From the NCBI GenBank assembly GCA_905221615.1, contig CAJNDT010000510.1:1-64000 (forward strand): a stretch of 64,000 bases of DNA, written 5' to 3'. Shown piece after piece: positions 38,684 through 49,538 of the stretch. Made by a program: the position numbers and the translations under genes. The stretch is from Symbiodinium sp. CCMP2592 (taxonomy: Eukaryota; Sar; Dinophyceae; Suessiales; Symbiodiniaceae). A model generated the notes under the pieces. The model searched no databases, was not told where the DNA came from, and saw only the letters and a program-made list of their open reading frames with translations. Positions within the stretch are counted from its first letter, which is position 1; the number at the start of each line of letters is the position of its first letter.

Positions 38684-40600
38684 GTTCCTGTTCAATGCGG
38701 TTCAAGACTTAAGCGATCCTTCGGCCACTCTGGCATGAACTAGTCACGCTTCTTTTGGCGGGCCTGTTTTGTGGTCAGTGTCACGCCAGTTGGCATGTTT
38801 CACGGCAACCCGTGCCCTGAAAGGCATTGACCTTTCTGCACATCACGCAAAAGGAGACGTATGTCTCTTACAACCATGATAACAAAGTATGGGTGTACGG
38901 CTCTCTTTTGACCAGCATTCCTGAATGCGGCTACGTCCGAGATGCGCAGAAGCTCACAAGCACAACTGGTGCAGCGGCGATTGTCGTGGACAGCATGAAG
39001 GTTGGGAAGCGCAGTATCCCTATTTTCTATGGGGAGAGTGGGAGCGGTAAATCAGTGCAGGCGATGCTTGCGCCGGCTCTGAAACTGGCGGAGAATTCCG
39101 GATCGACAGTGCGCGTCTTTTCTATTAGCTGACAAACTGACGATAGCCTGGACAAACGACTGGAGAATATCAAAGCCGCAAGCAGCGTCTATCAGCGCAA
39201 CAGACTTTGTACAGATTTTGTTGTCGACAGCTTCATCGATGCGGTCCGGAAAGCCTTTCCTAAGCAGTACAGAGATACTATCGTCAATACGTGGCTTGAG
39301 GACGAGAATCGTAACAAAACAGCTCTGGGAGGCATTGTCTTCATAATTGATGAAATCGGCAAATGTTTGGAGCTGGCTCGTGGCGTAGCCAGCGCACGAG
39401 ATGCAATCTACGACAAACTTGGCAACTACTGTGACGCAGCTTTGTTGGTCATGGCAGGAACATCTGCTGCCGCCATTCTGGGACCAGTTGCAGGGTCCGC
39501 TGATATTGCCGCAGATCCAGCCAGTGTTTCTTTAGTCCGGGTGGGTGACGTCCAAGGTGATGCTTACTTGCAAAAGCTCTTAGACGCGACGCTAGCACTA
39601 CAAGGCTTCAACTTGTCAGACGAGAGAAGTGTTAACTTCTTGCGACCTTGCCTCAGCAACGCGAGAACTGCGTGGATACTCTTTGAGGAGTTGAGGCGAT
39701 TCACAGAAGTGCCAAAAGAAGTAGACAGCGACAAGGTGTCGGGCCGCAGCGATTAACAGGCGCTACAGCCCGATGCACCCAGAGATCGTCTCGAAAGACG
39801 ACATGCCCCATCTTTAGAGGACGCTCTGGTGTCCAGCTGGGATTGTGCAGCATCTCGAACTACAGCACGGCGCTCGAGCTGCTGCGTGGAAAAACCACCT
39901 GCTGACAGAGACTACCGCAGTACAGTGCGCTTCAGCTCCTCGCTCGCCTTGGCGCACATGCTTCTGGCAGCGTTCGACGTGCCCACCATCATACCAGAGG
40001 ATGGAGACTGCCTGGAGTTATTGGTGGCGGAGTCTGAGAGGCGCTTCTCAGAAGTGTTAACTGGCAAGAAGGCCACGACCATGCATCTCCCATACCCGTT
40101 TCCTCCAAGTGATGAAAGGAAGACATCTGGCGTTCCACAGAACTTGTTCAGAGAGATTCTCAAAGCCCTTACCAGCGGGGAAACAGTTGTGCTGCTGAAT
40201 GGTCCGAGAGCACAAGGAGCTGACGTCATAGTTCTGCGTCGGGCTTGCAATGGTAAGAAACCTCTTGTACGCCTGCTACAGATCAAGAACAGAGGAAAGC
40301 CTGTAGGTTCGCTTGATGTCCTGAGAACACTTGGCGCGGGCGCAGGACAAAACAGGAATGTCGTGCAGCCCGTCCGCTGGTCTGAATGAGTCCTGGCGTG
40401 GCTATGTCGAGTGGTGAGCGAGCAACCGTGAGCAACCTGTGCAAGGGTCTGCCTTGCAAGACCAATTTCAGAATGTGTCAGAGGTAGCGCAGGTTCCTTC
40501 GATGGATGTCGATGTCGAGCTCATCCTTTTGGAACGGAAAAAACAAGCTGTCAAGGCCGCTTCCTTTAGTCAAGAAGCCGAATTTTCTGGATTGTTGCCC
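38684..40600 (+). pseudogene. Decayed tandem copy of the CRN/RHS-like gene
   Basis: Homology with 36166 onward starts at GTTCCTGTTCAATGCGG, including the intron (38733-38823). P-loop GESGSGKS and Walker B FIIDEIGK are retained, as is the nuclease-like GADVIVL...VRLLQIKN. In-frame stops lie at 39130-39132, 39754-39756 and 40387-40389. About 39757-39900 shows frame changes and a deletion relative to the intact copy. Proteins are similar but well diverged (for example VWVYGSLLTSIPECGYVRDAQ against VWVYRLLTEIPECGYIEDAQ), so the duplication is old. Confidence 0.75.
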
Positions 40601-40719
40601 AATATTCAAGCTGCTGAACCTGACTCATCTGGTTCCCTGGACAGACATGCCACTGACGCACTACGTCGCCCAAGGCTGCGGCTGTGTTGTAAAGTCACGC
40701 TGATGATTGTCCTCGATTA

Positions 40720-41063
40720 GGTGTTTTTCTGGAACACTCGGCCTTCAATCCGACAGTGCCAGAGGCCGAGTGCACCGTGCAGTAGGGCCTATGGGGCTTG
40801 TGTCTGCCTCTCTTAGGATTTACGCAAGGGTCTGTGTCTGCATTGTTGCACCCCTCCCTTCACCCGCTGTCGTGGCCCAGGCTTGAAGGGCGGAACTTCC
40901 AAGACCGAAACCACGGAGTTACCCAAGCCGTCGCGACCACGATGCGGCGCGGGAGCGAGGCGAGGATTCAGGTCAGGAGGGTGATGCCGCGGATGTCGGG
41001 GATACTGTGGGGCGATACCGGCGACGACGAGGCGACGACGACGACGAGGCGACGACGCGGCGA
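40720..41063. other. Short interval with no gene seen
   Basis: It contains the direct-repeat phrase GGAGGGTGATGCCGCGGATG shared with about 31756 (40965-41014 against 31746-31794) and the start of the CGA-rich tract. Confidence 0.5.
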
Positions 41064-41715
41064 CGCAGCGACGACGACGCGATGACGCAACGACGATGAC
41101 GCGGCGACGACGATGCGGCGGCGAGGCGGTGCGGTGAGGATAGGAGGATACCGGAGACGACAGGGCGGAGACGACGACGTGACGACACGCGGCGACGACG
41201 ACGCCGGCGAGGCGGTGAGGATAGCGATGATACCGGTGAGGAGGATAGGGGTGAGGATAGGGGACGACAGGGCGGCGTGGGGACAACGACGCGGCGACGA
41301 GGACGCGACGACGACGGGCCCTGCAGGTCTCACGGGCGCCCCTGCTCCGCCGGGTCCTCCTCACCCAAGAGGAAGAGGCGAGGACGACGACGCGATGACG
41401 CGGCGACGACAACGCGGCGAAGCGGCGGCAAGCACGAGAGGGATTAGAGGCCCTTCGCTGCCCTCCCAAGCACTGCCCGGTGCCACACGAGCGACGAGCC
41501 CTCACAGTCGCTGCAGCCCCCACAGTCGCTGCAGCCCCTCATGCTCCCCCCAAATAGGATGCTCGCGACGACGCGGCGACGAGCGGCGACGACCGCCACA
41601 ACGACGAGCGGCGACGAGCGGCGACGACGGCGACGGCGACGATGACGGTGGGGATTCCCGGTTGACACGACAGCGCGACGACCAGCACTGGTGGTGAGGG
41701 CCGGGGGGTGGGATA
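41064..41715 (+). repeat. Right arm of the 650-bp inverted repeat
   Basis: Reverse complement of 31021-31670; ends GGTGGGATA at 41715. The arms enclose about 9.4 kb including both CRN/RHS-like copies. Confidence 0.85.
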
Positions 41716-44700
41716 GAGGCGCTGTTGCCTTCAGCTGCCCTCAGCTCACACTCGCTGCAGCTCTCTGCAGCCCCCCAGCCTCGCTGCAGTGCCCAGGCCC
41801 TCACAGAAGCTGCAGCTCGCTACGCTGCAGCCCAGCCTCGCTGCAGCGTGCCAGGTCCTCACAGTCGCTGCAGCCGCCCTCCCTCACGGGTTTCAGGTAG
41901 CTGGGACCGGAAGGTGAGGTGGTGAGGGTCGGGGGCGAGGATAGCGGTGAGGATTCCGGTGAGGATAGCGGTGAGGATAGAGGCGGGGACGGATGACACG
42001 ACTGCGCGACGACCAGCACTGGTGGTGAGGGCCGGGGGGTGAGGATAGCCGTGGGATAGAGGCGAACACACGACAGTGCGACGACCAGGGCTGGTGGTGA
42101 GGGCCTGGGGTGAGGATAGAGGCGGGGACGGATGACACGACGCGGCGACGACACGACGCGACGACGACGCGACGACGACGACGACGACGACGATGACGCT
42201 TCGACGACGACGACGCGACGAGGACGACGACGCGGCAACGACGACGACGCGACGAGGACGACGACGCGGCGACGACGACGACGCGACGAGGACGACGACG
42301 CGGCGACGACGACGACGCGACGAGGACGACGACGCGGCGACGACACGGCGGGACGACGAGGCGACGACACACAATGTTGCCACCGAAATGTTGCCACTGA
42401 AATGATTCCGCCGAAATGTCCACCGAGGCGGTGGCGGTGAGGTTAGCAGTGAGGATAACGGATGACACGCGCGACGACCAGCACTGCTGGTAGGATATGG
42501 GCGGGGACTGCATGACACGACAGCACGCCGACCAGCACTGGAGGTGAGGGCTTGGGGTAGAGGTGAGGATAACGGGGACGGATGACACGACTGCACGACG
42601 ACCAGCAGTGCACATGGTGGTGAGGGCCAGGGAGTGAGGATAGGGGCGGTGAGGATAGCGCGAGGATTCCGGTTAGTGAGGATAGCGGTGAGGACAGAGA
42701 CGGGGACGGATGACACGACTGCGCGAGTGACCAGACTGGTGGTGAGGGCCGCGGGGTGAGGATTCCGGTGGGGATAGGGGCTGGCTTTTGTGGATAGGAT
42801 ACCAGTGTGGATACTGTCGTGGATACCAGTGCGGATACTTCGCGACGGCACGGCAACAACGGCGCGACGACGCGACGACGACGATGCGACGCGACGACGA
42901 TGCGACGCGGAGGCGGCACAGTCGCTGCAGGTCCGCAGTCGCTGCAGCCCCCATGGTGCCCCTCACGGTCGCTTTCGGCCCCCCAGTCTCTGCTCCTCTT
43001 CACGTGACCCAAGAGGAATGGTTTCAGGACATAGCGGTAGAGGCGACGACGACGAGGCGACGACGAACACGCGGTGACAACGACCGCGCCAGAATGGTGC
43101 CACCGAAATGTTGCCACCGAAATGCCGCCATCGAAATGACGCGACCGAAATGTCGCCACCGAAATGCCGCCACCGAAATGTCGCCACCGAAATGTCGCTA
43201 CCGAGCCGCGCCGAGGCGGGACACGACGATGCGGCGACGACGAGGCGACGACGAGGCGGCGACGACAACAGCCTCGCCCCCGCTGCAGCCCCCACGTCGC
43301 TGCAGCCCCCAGGTGCCCCAGCCTCGCTGCAGTGCCCAGGCCTCATTGCTCCCCCTCACTCCTGACCCAAGAAGAGGATGGGTGAGGATAGCAGTAGAGT
43401 AGAGGTGAGGACGACGAGGCGACGACGACTACGCGACGACGACGAGGACGCAGGCGAGTCGCTGCAGCTTTGAGGTGCCCTCACAGTCGCTACAACCGCC
43501 AGGTGCCCTCACGTCGCTGCAGCCCCCAATGTCCACAGAAGCTGTCAGTGCCCAGGTGCCCTCACAGTTGCTGCAGGCCCCATGTCTTCACAGAAGCTGC
43601 AGTGCCCAGGTGCCCTCACAGTCGCTGCAGCCTTCAAGTGCCCTCACAGTCGCTGCAAGCGCCGCTGCAGCCCCAACCTCGCTGCAGTGCCCCAAGCCTT
43701 CAGGCGCCCTCACAGTCGTTGCAGCCGAGTTCCCTCACAGGCCTCACTGTCCCCCCTCACTCAAGATGGGTGAGGATAGCGGTAGAGGTGAGGACGACGA
43801 GGCGACGACGATGCGGACGGCGCGACGACGAGCCAAGACGACGCGGCAGGAGGTGGGGAGTGGGGGCACCTTTGGTGAGGGCACTTCGGCGGGGAGCCCC
43901 GATGCAGCGACGACGACGCGACGACGAATGCATGACGCCGCGCATGCGTGCTCGCAGGTTGCGCGGGTGGCTGCTGAGAAGATGGTGGAGGGGTGCATCC
44001 CACTCGCGGGACGCGGCGCGACGGTCACTCGCAGCAGAGCCGGGAGACGAGACCTGGCAACGACGGCACGACGACGACGCGGCGACGATGCAGCGACGAG
44101 GACGACGCAACGACGACGACGACGCGCGACGACGACGATGCGACGTGTTCGTAGCAGGACTGGGTTGACAATCGGGTTGACAATTGGGTTGGCAATTCCC
44201 GGGTTGCCTTTTTTGGGACGGCAACTCGCAGAGCGAGACCACTGCGCGGCGTGACGACGACATGGACGACGACGACGACGAGCGACGACGACGCGACCGC
44301 TGCAGCCCCCAGTGCCCTTCACAGTCGCTTCAGCCCCAGCCTCTGTTCCTCTTCACGTATCCCAAGAAGATGGGTGAGGACATAGCGGTAGAGGCGACGA
44401 CGACGAGGCGCAGCGACGACGAGGCGCAGCGACGACGATGCGGCGACGACGATGCGGCGACGACGATGCAACGACGAACACGCAGCGACAACGACCGCGC
44501 CCGAATGGTGCCACCGAAATGTCGCGACCGAAATGTCGCCACCGAAATGCCGCCACAGAAATGTCGCCACCGAAATGTCGTTACCGAGCCGCGCCGAGGC
44601 GGGACACGACGACGCGGCGACGACGAGGCGGCGACGACAACAGCCTCGCCCCCGCTGCAACCCCTCACAGTCGCTGCAGCCCCCAGGTGCCCCAGCCTCG

Positions 44701-45400
44701 CTGCAGTGTCCAGGCCTCATTGCTCCCCCTCACTCCTGACCCAAGAGGATGGGTGAGGATAGCGGTAGAGATGAGGACGACGAGGCGACGACGACTATAC
44801 GCGACGACGACGCGACGACGACGACGCGACGACGACGACGACGACACGGGCGAGTCGCTGCAGCCCCCAGGTACCCTCACAGTCGCTGCAGCCCCCAGGT
44901 CCTCACAGAAGCTGCAGTGCCCAGATGCCCTCACAGTTGCTGCAGGCAGGCCCCAGGTGCCTTCACAGAAGCTGCAGTGCCGTCAATCGCAGAGCGGAGA
45001 CGAGACCACTGCGGCAACGACGGCGCGACGGCGACGACGCGGCGACGACGACGTGGCAACGACGGCACGACGACGACACGGCGACGATGCGGCGATGAGG
45101 ACGACACGACGACGACAACGACGACAAGGAGACGACGACGACGCGACGTGTTCGTAGCAGGACTGGGTTGACAACCGGGTTGACAATTGGGTGGACAATT
45201 CCCGGGTTAACATGTTCGGGACGGCAACTCGCAGAGCGAGACCACTGCGCGGCGTGACGACGACGTGACGACGAGACGACGACGCGACGACGACGAGCGA
45301 CGACGCGACGACGACGACGCGGCGGGCGACGAGCGGCGACGACGAGCGGCGACGACGAGCGGTGACGGCGACAAGCGGCGAGGACGAGCGGCTACCAGAA
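41716..45400. repeat. CGA/GAC-rich satellite block with higher-order repeats
   Basis: It is built from CGACGACG tracts, recurrent CAGTCGCTGCAGCCCCCAG-type units and the phrase GACCAGCACTGGTGGTGAGG (about 41676, 42008, 42083 and diverged copies to 42760). A 15-bp minisatellite unit (CCACCGAAATGTCGC) recurs at 42376-42420, 43106-43206 and 44513-44590. Segments near 42960-43380 and 44310-44760 are diverged direct duplicates. So are 44130-44275 and 45140-45260 (both CGTGTTCGTAGCAGGACTGG). The many ORFs are low-complexity Arg/Asp/Thr by-products; no gene called. Confidence 0.8.
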
Positions 45401-46149
45401 ACCCTCTCCGCAGCAGAGGAGTGTTTCCAGATTTTGTCGGGCATGCCGGGATTCCGGGGTCTGCTGCGGAAACGGGGTGGCGCGGGGCCCCCAAAAAGAC
45501 CATTGGGGGGATTTTGGCCCGGCTATACGGCTGCGTGGCGGCGCGGAGCACAAAAAGAGACCATATATTTATACCTCATATGGCACAGGTTGGGAGAGCC
45601 AGTGGGGAGCAGCTCGAATGGCATGTGCGCGAAGGTTAGTGGGGTTTGGGGTTCACCGGGACGGCGACGACGACGGGCGACGACGACGCGACGACGACAA
45701 GCGGCGGCTACGAGCAACGACAACCAGCGGCGGCGACGACGACGCGACGACGACGCCGACGACGACTCCGACGACGAGCGACGACGGCGCTCCCTCTTTT
45801 ATGCCGTGGCCTCTAAACTGCTCCAGAGATCGTCGTGCTTGGAGCTGATTCAATTTCGAAAGGGTGTTGAGCGTACGGCTTCGGACCAAAAACGGAAGAT
45901 CGACAGGGCTCAGGCCGTGAGACGCAAGATCATCGGCCCTTTAGCCCGAAAATTGGGACGAGCCGAGCGAACGAAGCGAAGCGGAACGAACAGGGCGAGT
46001 GGAGCAAACGCGGAGCGGAGTGGACGAAGTGTGTCGAAGCAAGCGGAGTGCGCGGAGTGAGCGAGGGGAGTGGAGCGGACGGAGCGGAGTGCGGGCGGTC
46101 AGCGAGGTCTTCGCGTCGCTCACGAGCCTGGAGAGCCGCTTCTGCCGCC
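45401..46149 (+). other. Open stretch of unknown nature and GAGCGA-rich tract
   Basis: A frame around 45393-45660 gives a less repetitive peptide (ETLSAAEECFQILSGMPGF, KETIYLYLIWHRLGEPVG) of no recognised family. 45660-45780 returns to CGACGA triplets. 45955-46110 is a GAGCGAACGGAGCGGAGTG-like degenerate tract similar to the core of the foldback at 47960-48110. Confidence 0.3.
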
Positions 46150-47220
46150 ACATTTTCCAGGCCGCCTGGCCGCCGCCCCTGGCGAAGTGCGATGCGGACA
46201 GGGTCTGCACGGCGTGGACCTTATGCTCGAGACGGGGCTCGCTCCAAGGACCTCTACAACGCATGCGAACCCCGGCAACTCGCGAGGCGCTGGCACCGGG
46301 ACTGCACGCCGAAATATCGCTTCGAGGAGGTCAAGTGCCTCCATGGCATTTACAGCGAGCCGCGACTGAAGGAGCCGCCAACGGAGCAGGAGCCCTGGCA
46401 CACTGCCTTGACGGGAAGACCTGCTGCTCTCCGGCATGCCCGGCACGGGCAAGACCCACCTGGCGAGGCAGATCGTCACGCAGCTCACGGAGCTGGGTGA
46501 GGGCGCTCATCTCCAAGACTCACTCCACGGAGCGCACACGGCGCACCATTCGGGCGGGCCGCTGCTCCCTGGCTTGGCTCGTCGTGGAGGAGGTCACGCA
46601 GCTGGACGTCGGGCTGTGGGCTGACATCGCCGAGCTCTGAAGAGTCCTATAGCTGCTGCACGACCTGGCCGGAGGCCACGTGCACGAGCTCACGGAGAAT
46701 CAGAGGAGCGACGAGGGGATCTTTTCCTTTCTGCGGTGGCTGAGGGTGGACGAGGCGGAGCAAGTGGAGCTGCGCGACGGAGGGCTCGGGAACAGTTCCC
46801 GACGAGGCCACCCGGATAGGTCATCTCCCACGCCCACAGGATCGCCATCAACGACAGAGAAAACCGGCGGCTGGCTCAGGAGGATGCCGTGCTGGTGGAG
46901 CACCGCGGCTCGGGGCCGGCGGGGACCAACCAGCCGCAGACCATGCGCGTTTGGCCCGGGCTGAGGCTTGTAGGGGCCGGCGCGAAGGTGGCGAAGGGCC
47001 TCTACGTCGAGGTCAGGAGGTGGGCGAGCGCTTCCTGCTCGACGACGGGCAGAGCTTCTCGCCCGCGGAGCTGCTGCGCTACACGCGGCTCTGCCACGCC
47101 ATCACCTACGCGAGCTGCCACGTGTGGCTCTGCGACGCCCACAATCCCCACTTCTCGATCAAGCACCTCTACGTCGGGGCGTCGCGGGCCACGAGCGCGG
47201 AGCTGCTCTCCGTGTGCTGA
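46150..47220 (+). pseudogene. Frameshifted SF1 (Pif1/RecD-like) helicase relic
   Basis: Helicase motifs appear in order but in changing frames. Upstream region KDLYNACEPRQLARRWHRD...FEEVKCLHGIYSEPRL; motif I GMPGTGKTHLARQIV (46436 onward); motif Ia-like ALISKTHST; motif II WLVVEEVTQLDVGLWADI (46571-46637); a later MRVWPGLRLVGAGAKVAKGLYVEV (46944 onward); motif V/VI region LCHAITYASC and SIKHLYVGASRA (47092-47200) with a stop at 47218-47220. At least four frame changes mean it is dead. Helicases of this design are common repeats in dinoflagellate-like genomes (inference). Confidence 0.65.
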
Positions 47221-47237
47221 TTCGGGTACCCCGATTG

Positions 47238-47276
47238 GGTACCCCGATTTTCGTCGCGCGACAAAATCGGGGTACC
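47238..47276. repeat. KpnI-palindrome hairpin
   Basis: GGTACCCCGATTTT (47238-47251) pairs with AAAATCGGGGTACC (47263-47276); further GGGTACCCCGATT copies lie at 47224-47240 and 47279-47290. 47291-47670 has no gene seen. Confidence 0.8.
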
Positions 47277-47677
47277 TTTTCGGGGTACCCGTTGCGCACC
47301 CAGGAGCTGCAAAAAAAGGGCAGCATTCCGTTCCCCGACAGCCCCCCTCGGAGGGGGACTGAGAGGGGTGGCGAGGCTTCGGAACCGCCCCATTTCCTGG
47401 ACGGTTCCCCGGTGCCTCGCGGACCGGCGCGGAGAGTCCTCGGCGAACCTGACAACCGCCGGTGGTTAGCCCTAAAACAGTCCGCTGGGCCGCCGAACCA
47501 AAACTCAGGATCTCCCCTCGGCCTGCGAGGATCATCGACCCCGAGCCCCAGCTCAGCGTGCCCACTAGGTTAGGAGTAGAGTAAGCGGAGCGGGCGCGCG
47601 CGGCGGAGGTGCTGAATTGGGTGCTGAATTGGGTGTCGGGTGCTGAATCGCGCGCGCGCGCGGAGTGGCTGCGCGGT

Positions 47678-47750
47678 GAGCGATAGGTGACGGATAGGTG
47701 ACGGATAGGTGACGGATAGGTGACGGATAGGTGACGGATAGGTGACGGAC
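47678..47750 (+). repeat. 11-bp minisatellite GACGGATAGGT
   Basis: Five perfect copies (47689-47743), one diverged copy before (GAGCGATAGGT) and a partial one after. Confidence 0.9.
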
Positions 47751-47787
47751 AAGACTGCGCGACAGGACTGCGCGCAGGTGAAAGCAC

Positions 47788-48296
47788 GCTCTCTCTCTGG
47801 AGGGTTTCCCCACCCCGCCCTCTGTTCCTGCTGAGAGGATCACGGATCTAAAATTTCGAGAGGACCTTGGAGGCTTGATCGGCTCTAAACTCGATCGTAG
47901 TGAAGTTTCGGGTCGAACAGGAGCTGCGCTACAGCCGATTTCGTTAGAGGAAATCTGCGAGGGAGGAAGTCGAACAGAGAGCGAACGGAGCGGAGCGAAC
48001 TGCAGTGAGCGAGTGAAGCGAGCGAGCGAAAGACGGAGCGAGAGCGGAGTCCGCGAGCGAGCGGAACGAGCGAAACTGCAGTTCGCGGAGCGAGTGAGCG
48101 AACTCTGTTCGACTTCCGATTACGAGCAGATTTCCTCTAACGAAATCGGCTGTAGCGCAGCTCCTGTTCGACCCGAAACTTCACTACGATCGAGTTTAGA
48201 GCCGATCAAGCCTCCAAGGTCCTCTCGAAATTTTAGATCCGTGATCCTCTCAGCAGGAACAGAGGGCGGGGCGGGGAAACCCTCCAGAGAGAGAGC
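47788..48296. repeat. 509-bp foldback element
   Basis: Arms 47788-47958 and 48126-48296 (171 bp each) are reverse complements with about one mismatch seen. A further paired segment GGAAGTCGAACAGAG lies just inside (about 47964-47979 with 48103-48117). The loop is GAGCGA-rich low complexity. Confidence 0.85.
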
Positions 48297-48394
48297 ACGT
48301 TACTCGATGCACATTTCGGCCAGGTTGGCCGCTTTGAACGAGCACACAGGGAAAACACCACCGATGAGCGTGACCAGTCTCTGCCTGTCGAGAA

Positions 48395-49490
48395 TTGCTC
48401 CATACGCGTCATGTGCTCGGAAGCGGCGGCATTCCATGTTCCGGGACGCACGGAGGACTGGCAGGTAGTGTGCTCACAGCAGTGCTACGGACTTACGGGA
48501 TGCCAAACGGAAACCACCGTGGAGGGAGACAAGGGGAGGAGTCCGACAGGCTTGCGTACGCGGGCCAACACACCAGCCTCCTGCTGTCCCCGGCATGTGT
48601 GATTCGAGCGGCGTATGCCATGTTGGACTCACCCCTTAACCCGCTGGAAGTCACTATGATGCTTAGGCCGTTTGCGCGTCTGCCCCGCAGCTCACACATG
48701 CAGTCTCCACATAGTGGATGCCTCAGTGCCATGCTTGTATTCCTGGCGGCTCTGCGGCCTAGCCCCCTCATTGTACATGGTTTTTCTGCGGGCAGCTATA
48801 TGGGGGCGGTACTTGCACTCTTGGCACATCGTGCGTGGGACGCATCCCACCCCAGCCGGGGCCCGGCAATTCTGCCGTGGCCCAAGGGGGCTCGCTCCGC
48901 CAAGTGGTTCGGCCCGGCTGGGTGCCCTGGGCATGCCTGACTTTATATTTGATCAACTCATAAGGCTTCCGCTCACATTGTGGCTAGTGCATGCTCGGGA
49001 AGACAGGTTGTGCCCTTTCTGTCCGTCGGCACAATTCAGAGACCAGCTGAATGTAGACTTGCGTGCAGGAGGGGGCGGGTTCGTTTGGCTGCTGGGAGGC
49101 ACGTCGGCGACAATGTTTGGTACAGCCTGCCATGGATACGGGCATGTGCTCGAAAGACTGGAAAGCCTGCCCTCGGAGGTGGATACTGCGCAGTGTCGAG
49201 CTTTCTTGCCGCTCGTGAATGACAATCAAGAACTGCACTTGGCCTTCCAACAGCTGCACCTGTTCCGTTTCCCGGTCTTCAGTAACTCGCCGCATATGCA
49301 GGTCATGCGCGTCTACATGCACCACCTCCTCGTGGTCGACGCGGCCTCCACGACTGTGCCGTGGGGAACGAAGTGTGCACTTAGTACTGTGCGTGTTTGC
49401 AGAGATGATGAGCAAGAAATAATTAAGATCCCACGTGGGACTAAGAAAATTGGTCATGTGGACCGAACGAAAAGAAAAGACAAAATGTAA
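48395..49490 (+). pseudogene. Alpha/beta-hydrolase-like gene, split between two frames
   Basis: Frame 2 carries a nucleophile elbow PLIVHGFSAGSYMGAVLALLAHRAW (GxSxG, about 48764-48840). Frame 3 carries LWLVHAREDRLCPFCPSAQF (acid residue, about 48978-49035) and CHGYGHVLERLESLP (catalytic His, about 49129-49170), then continues to a TAA-type stop at 49488-49490. The serine-acid-His order and spacing fit a small alpha/beta hydrolase. The frame changes between about 48845 and 48940, so this is either a frameshifted pseudogene or contains an unseen short intron. Substrate unknown. Confidence 0.5.
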
Positions 49491-49538
49491 GTTAAAGATG
49501 CTGAAGAGCACTTTCAAGAGGTAAAAGAGCCCCTTCGG

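Noticed and set aside
31021-41715. A TIR DNA transposon defined by the 650-bp inverted repeat
   Set aside because: No transposase and no target duplication seen at the arm ends; kept only as an inverted repeat.
47678-47750. CRISPR-like array
   Set aside because: Unit is 11 bp, directly abutting, with no spacers; it is a minisatellite in a eukaryotic setting.
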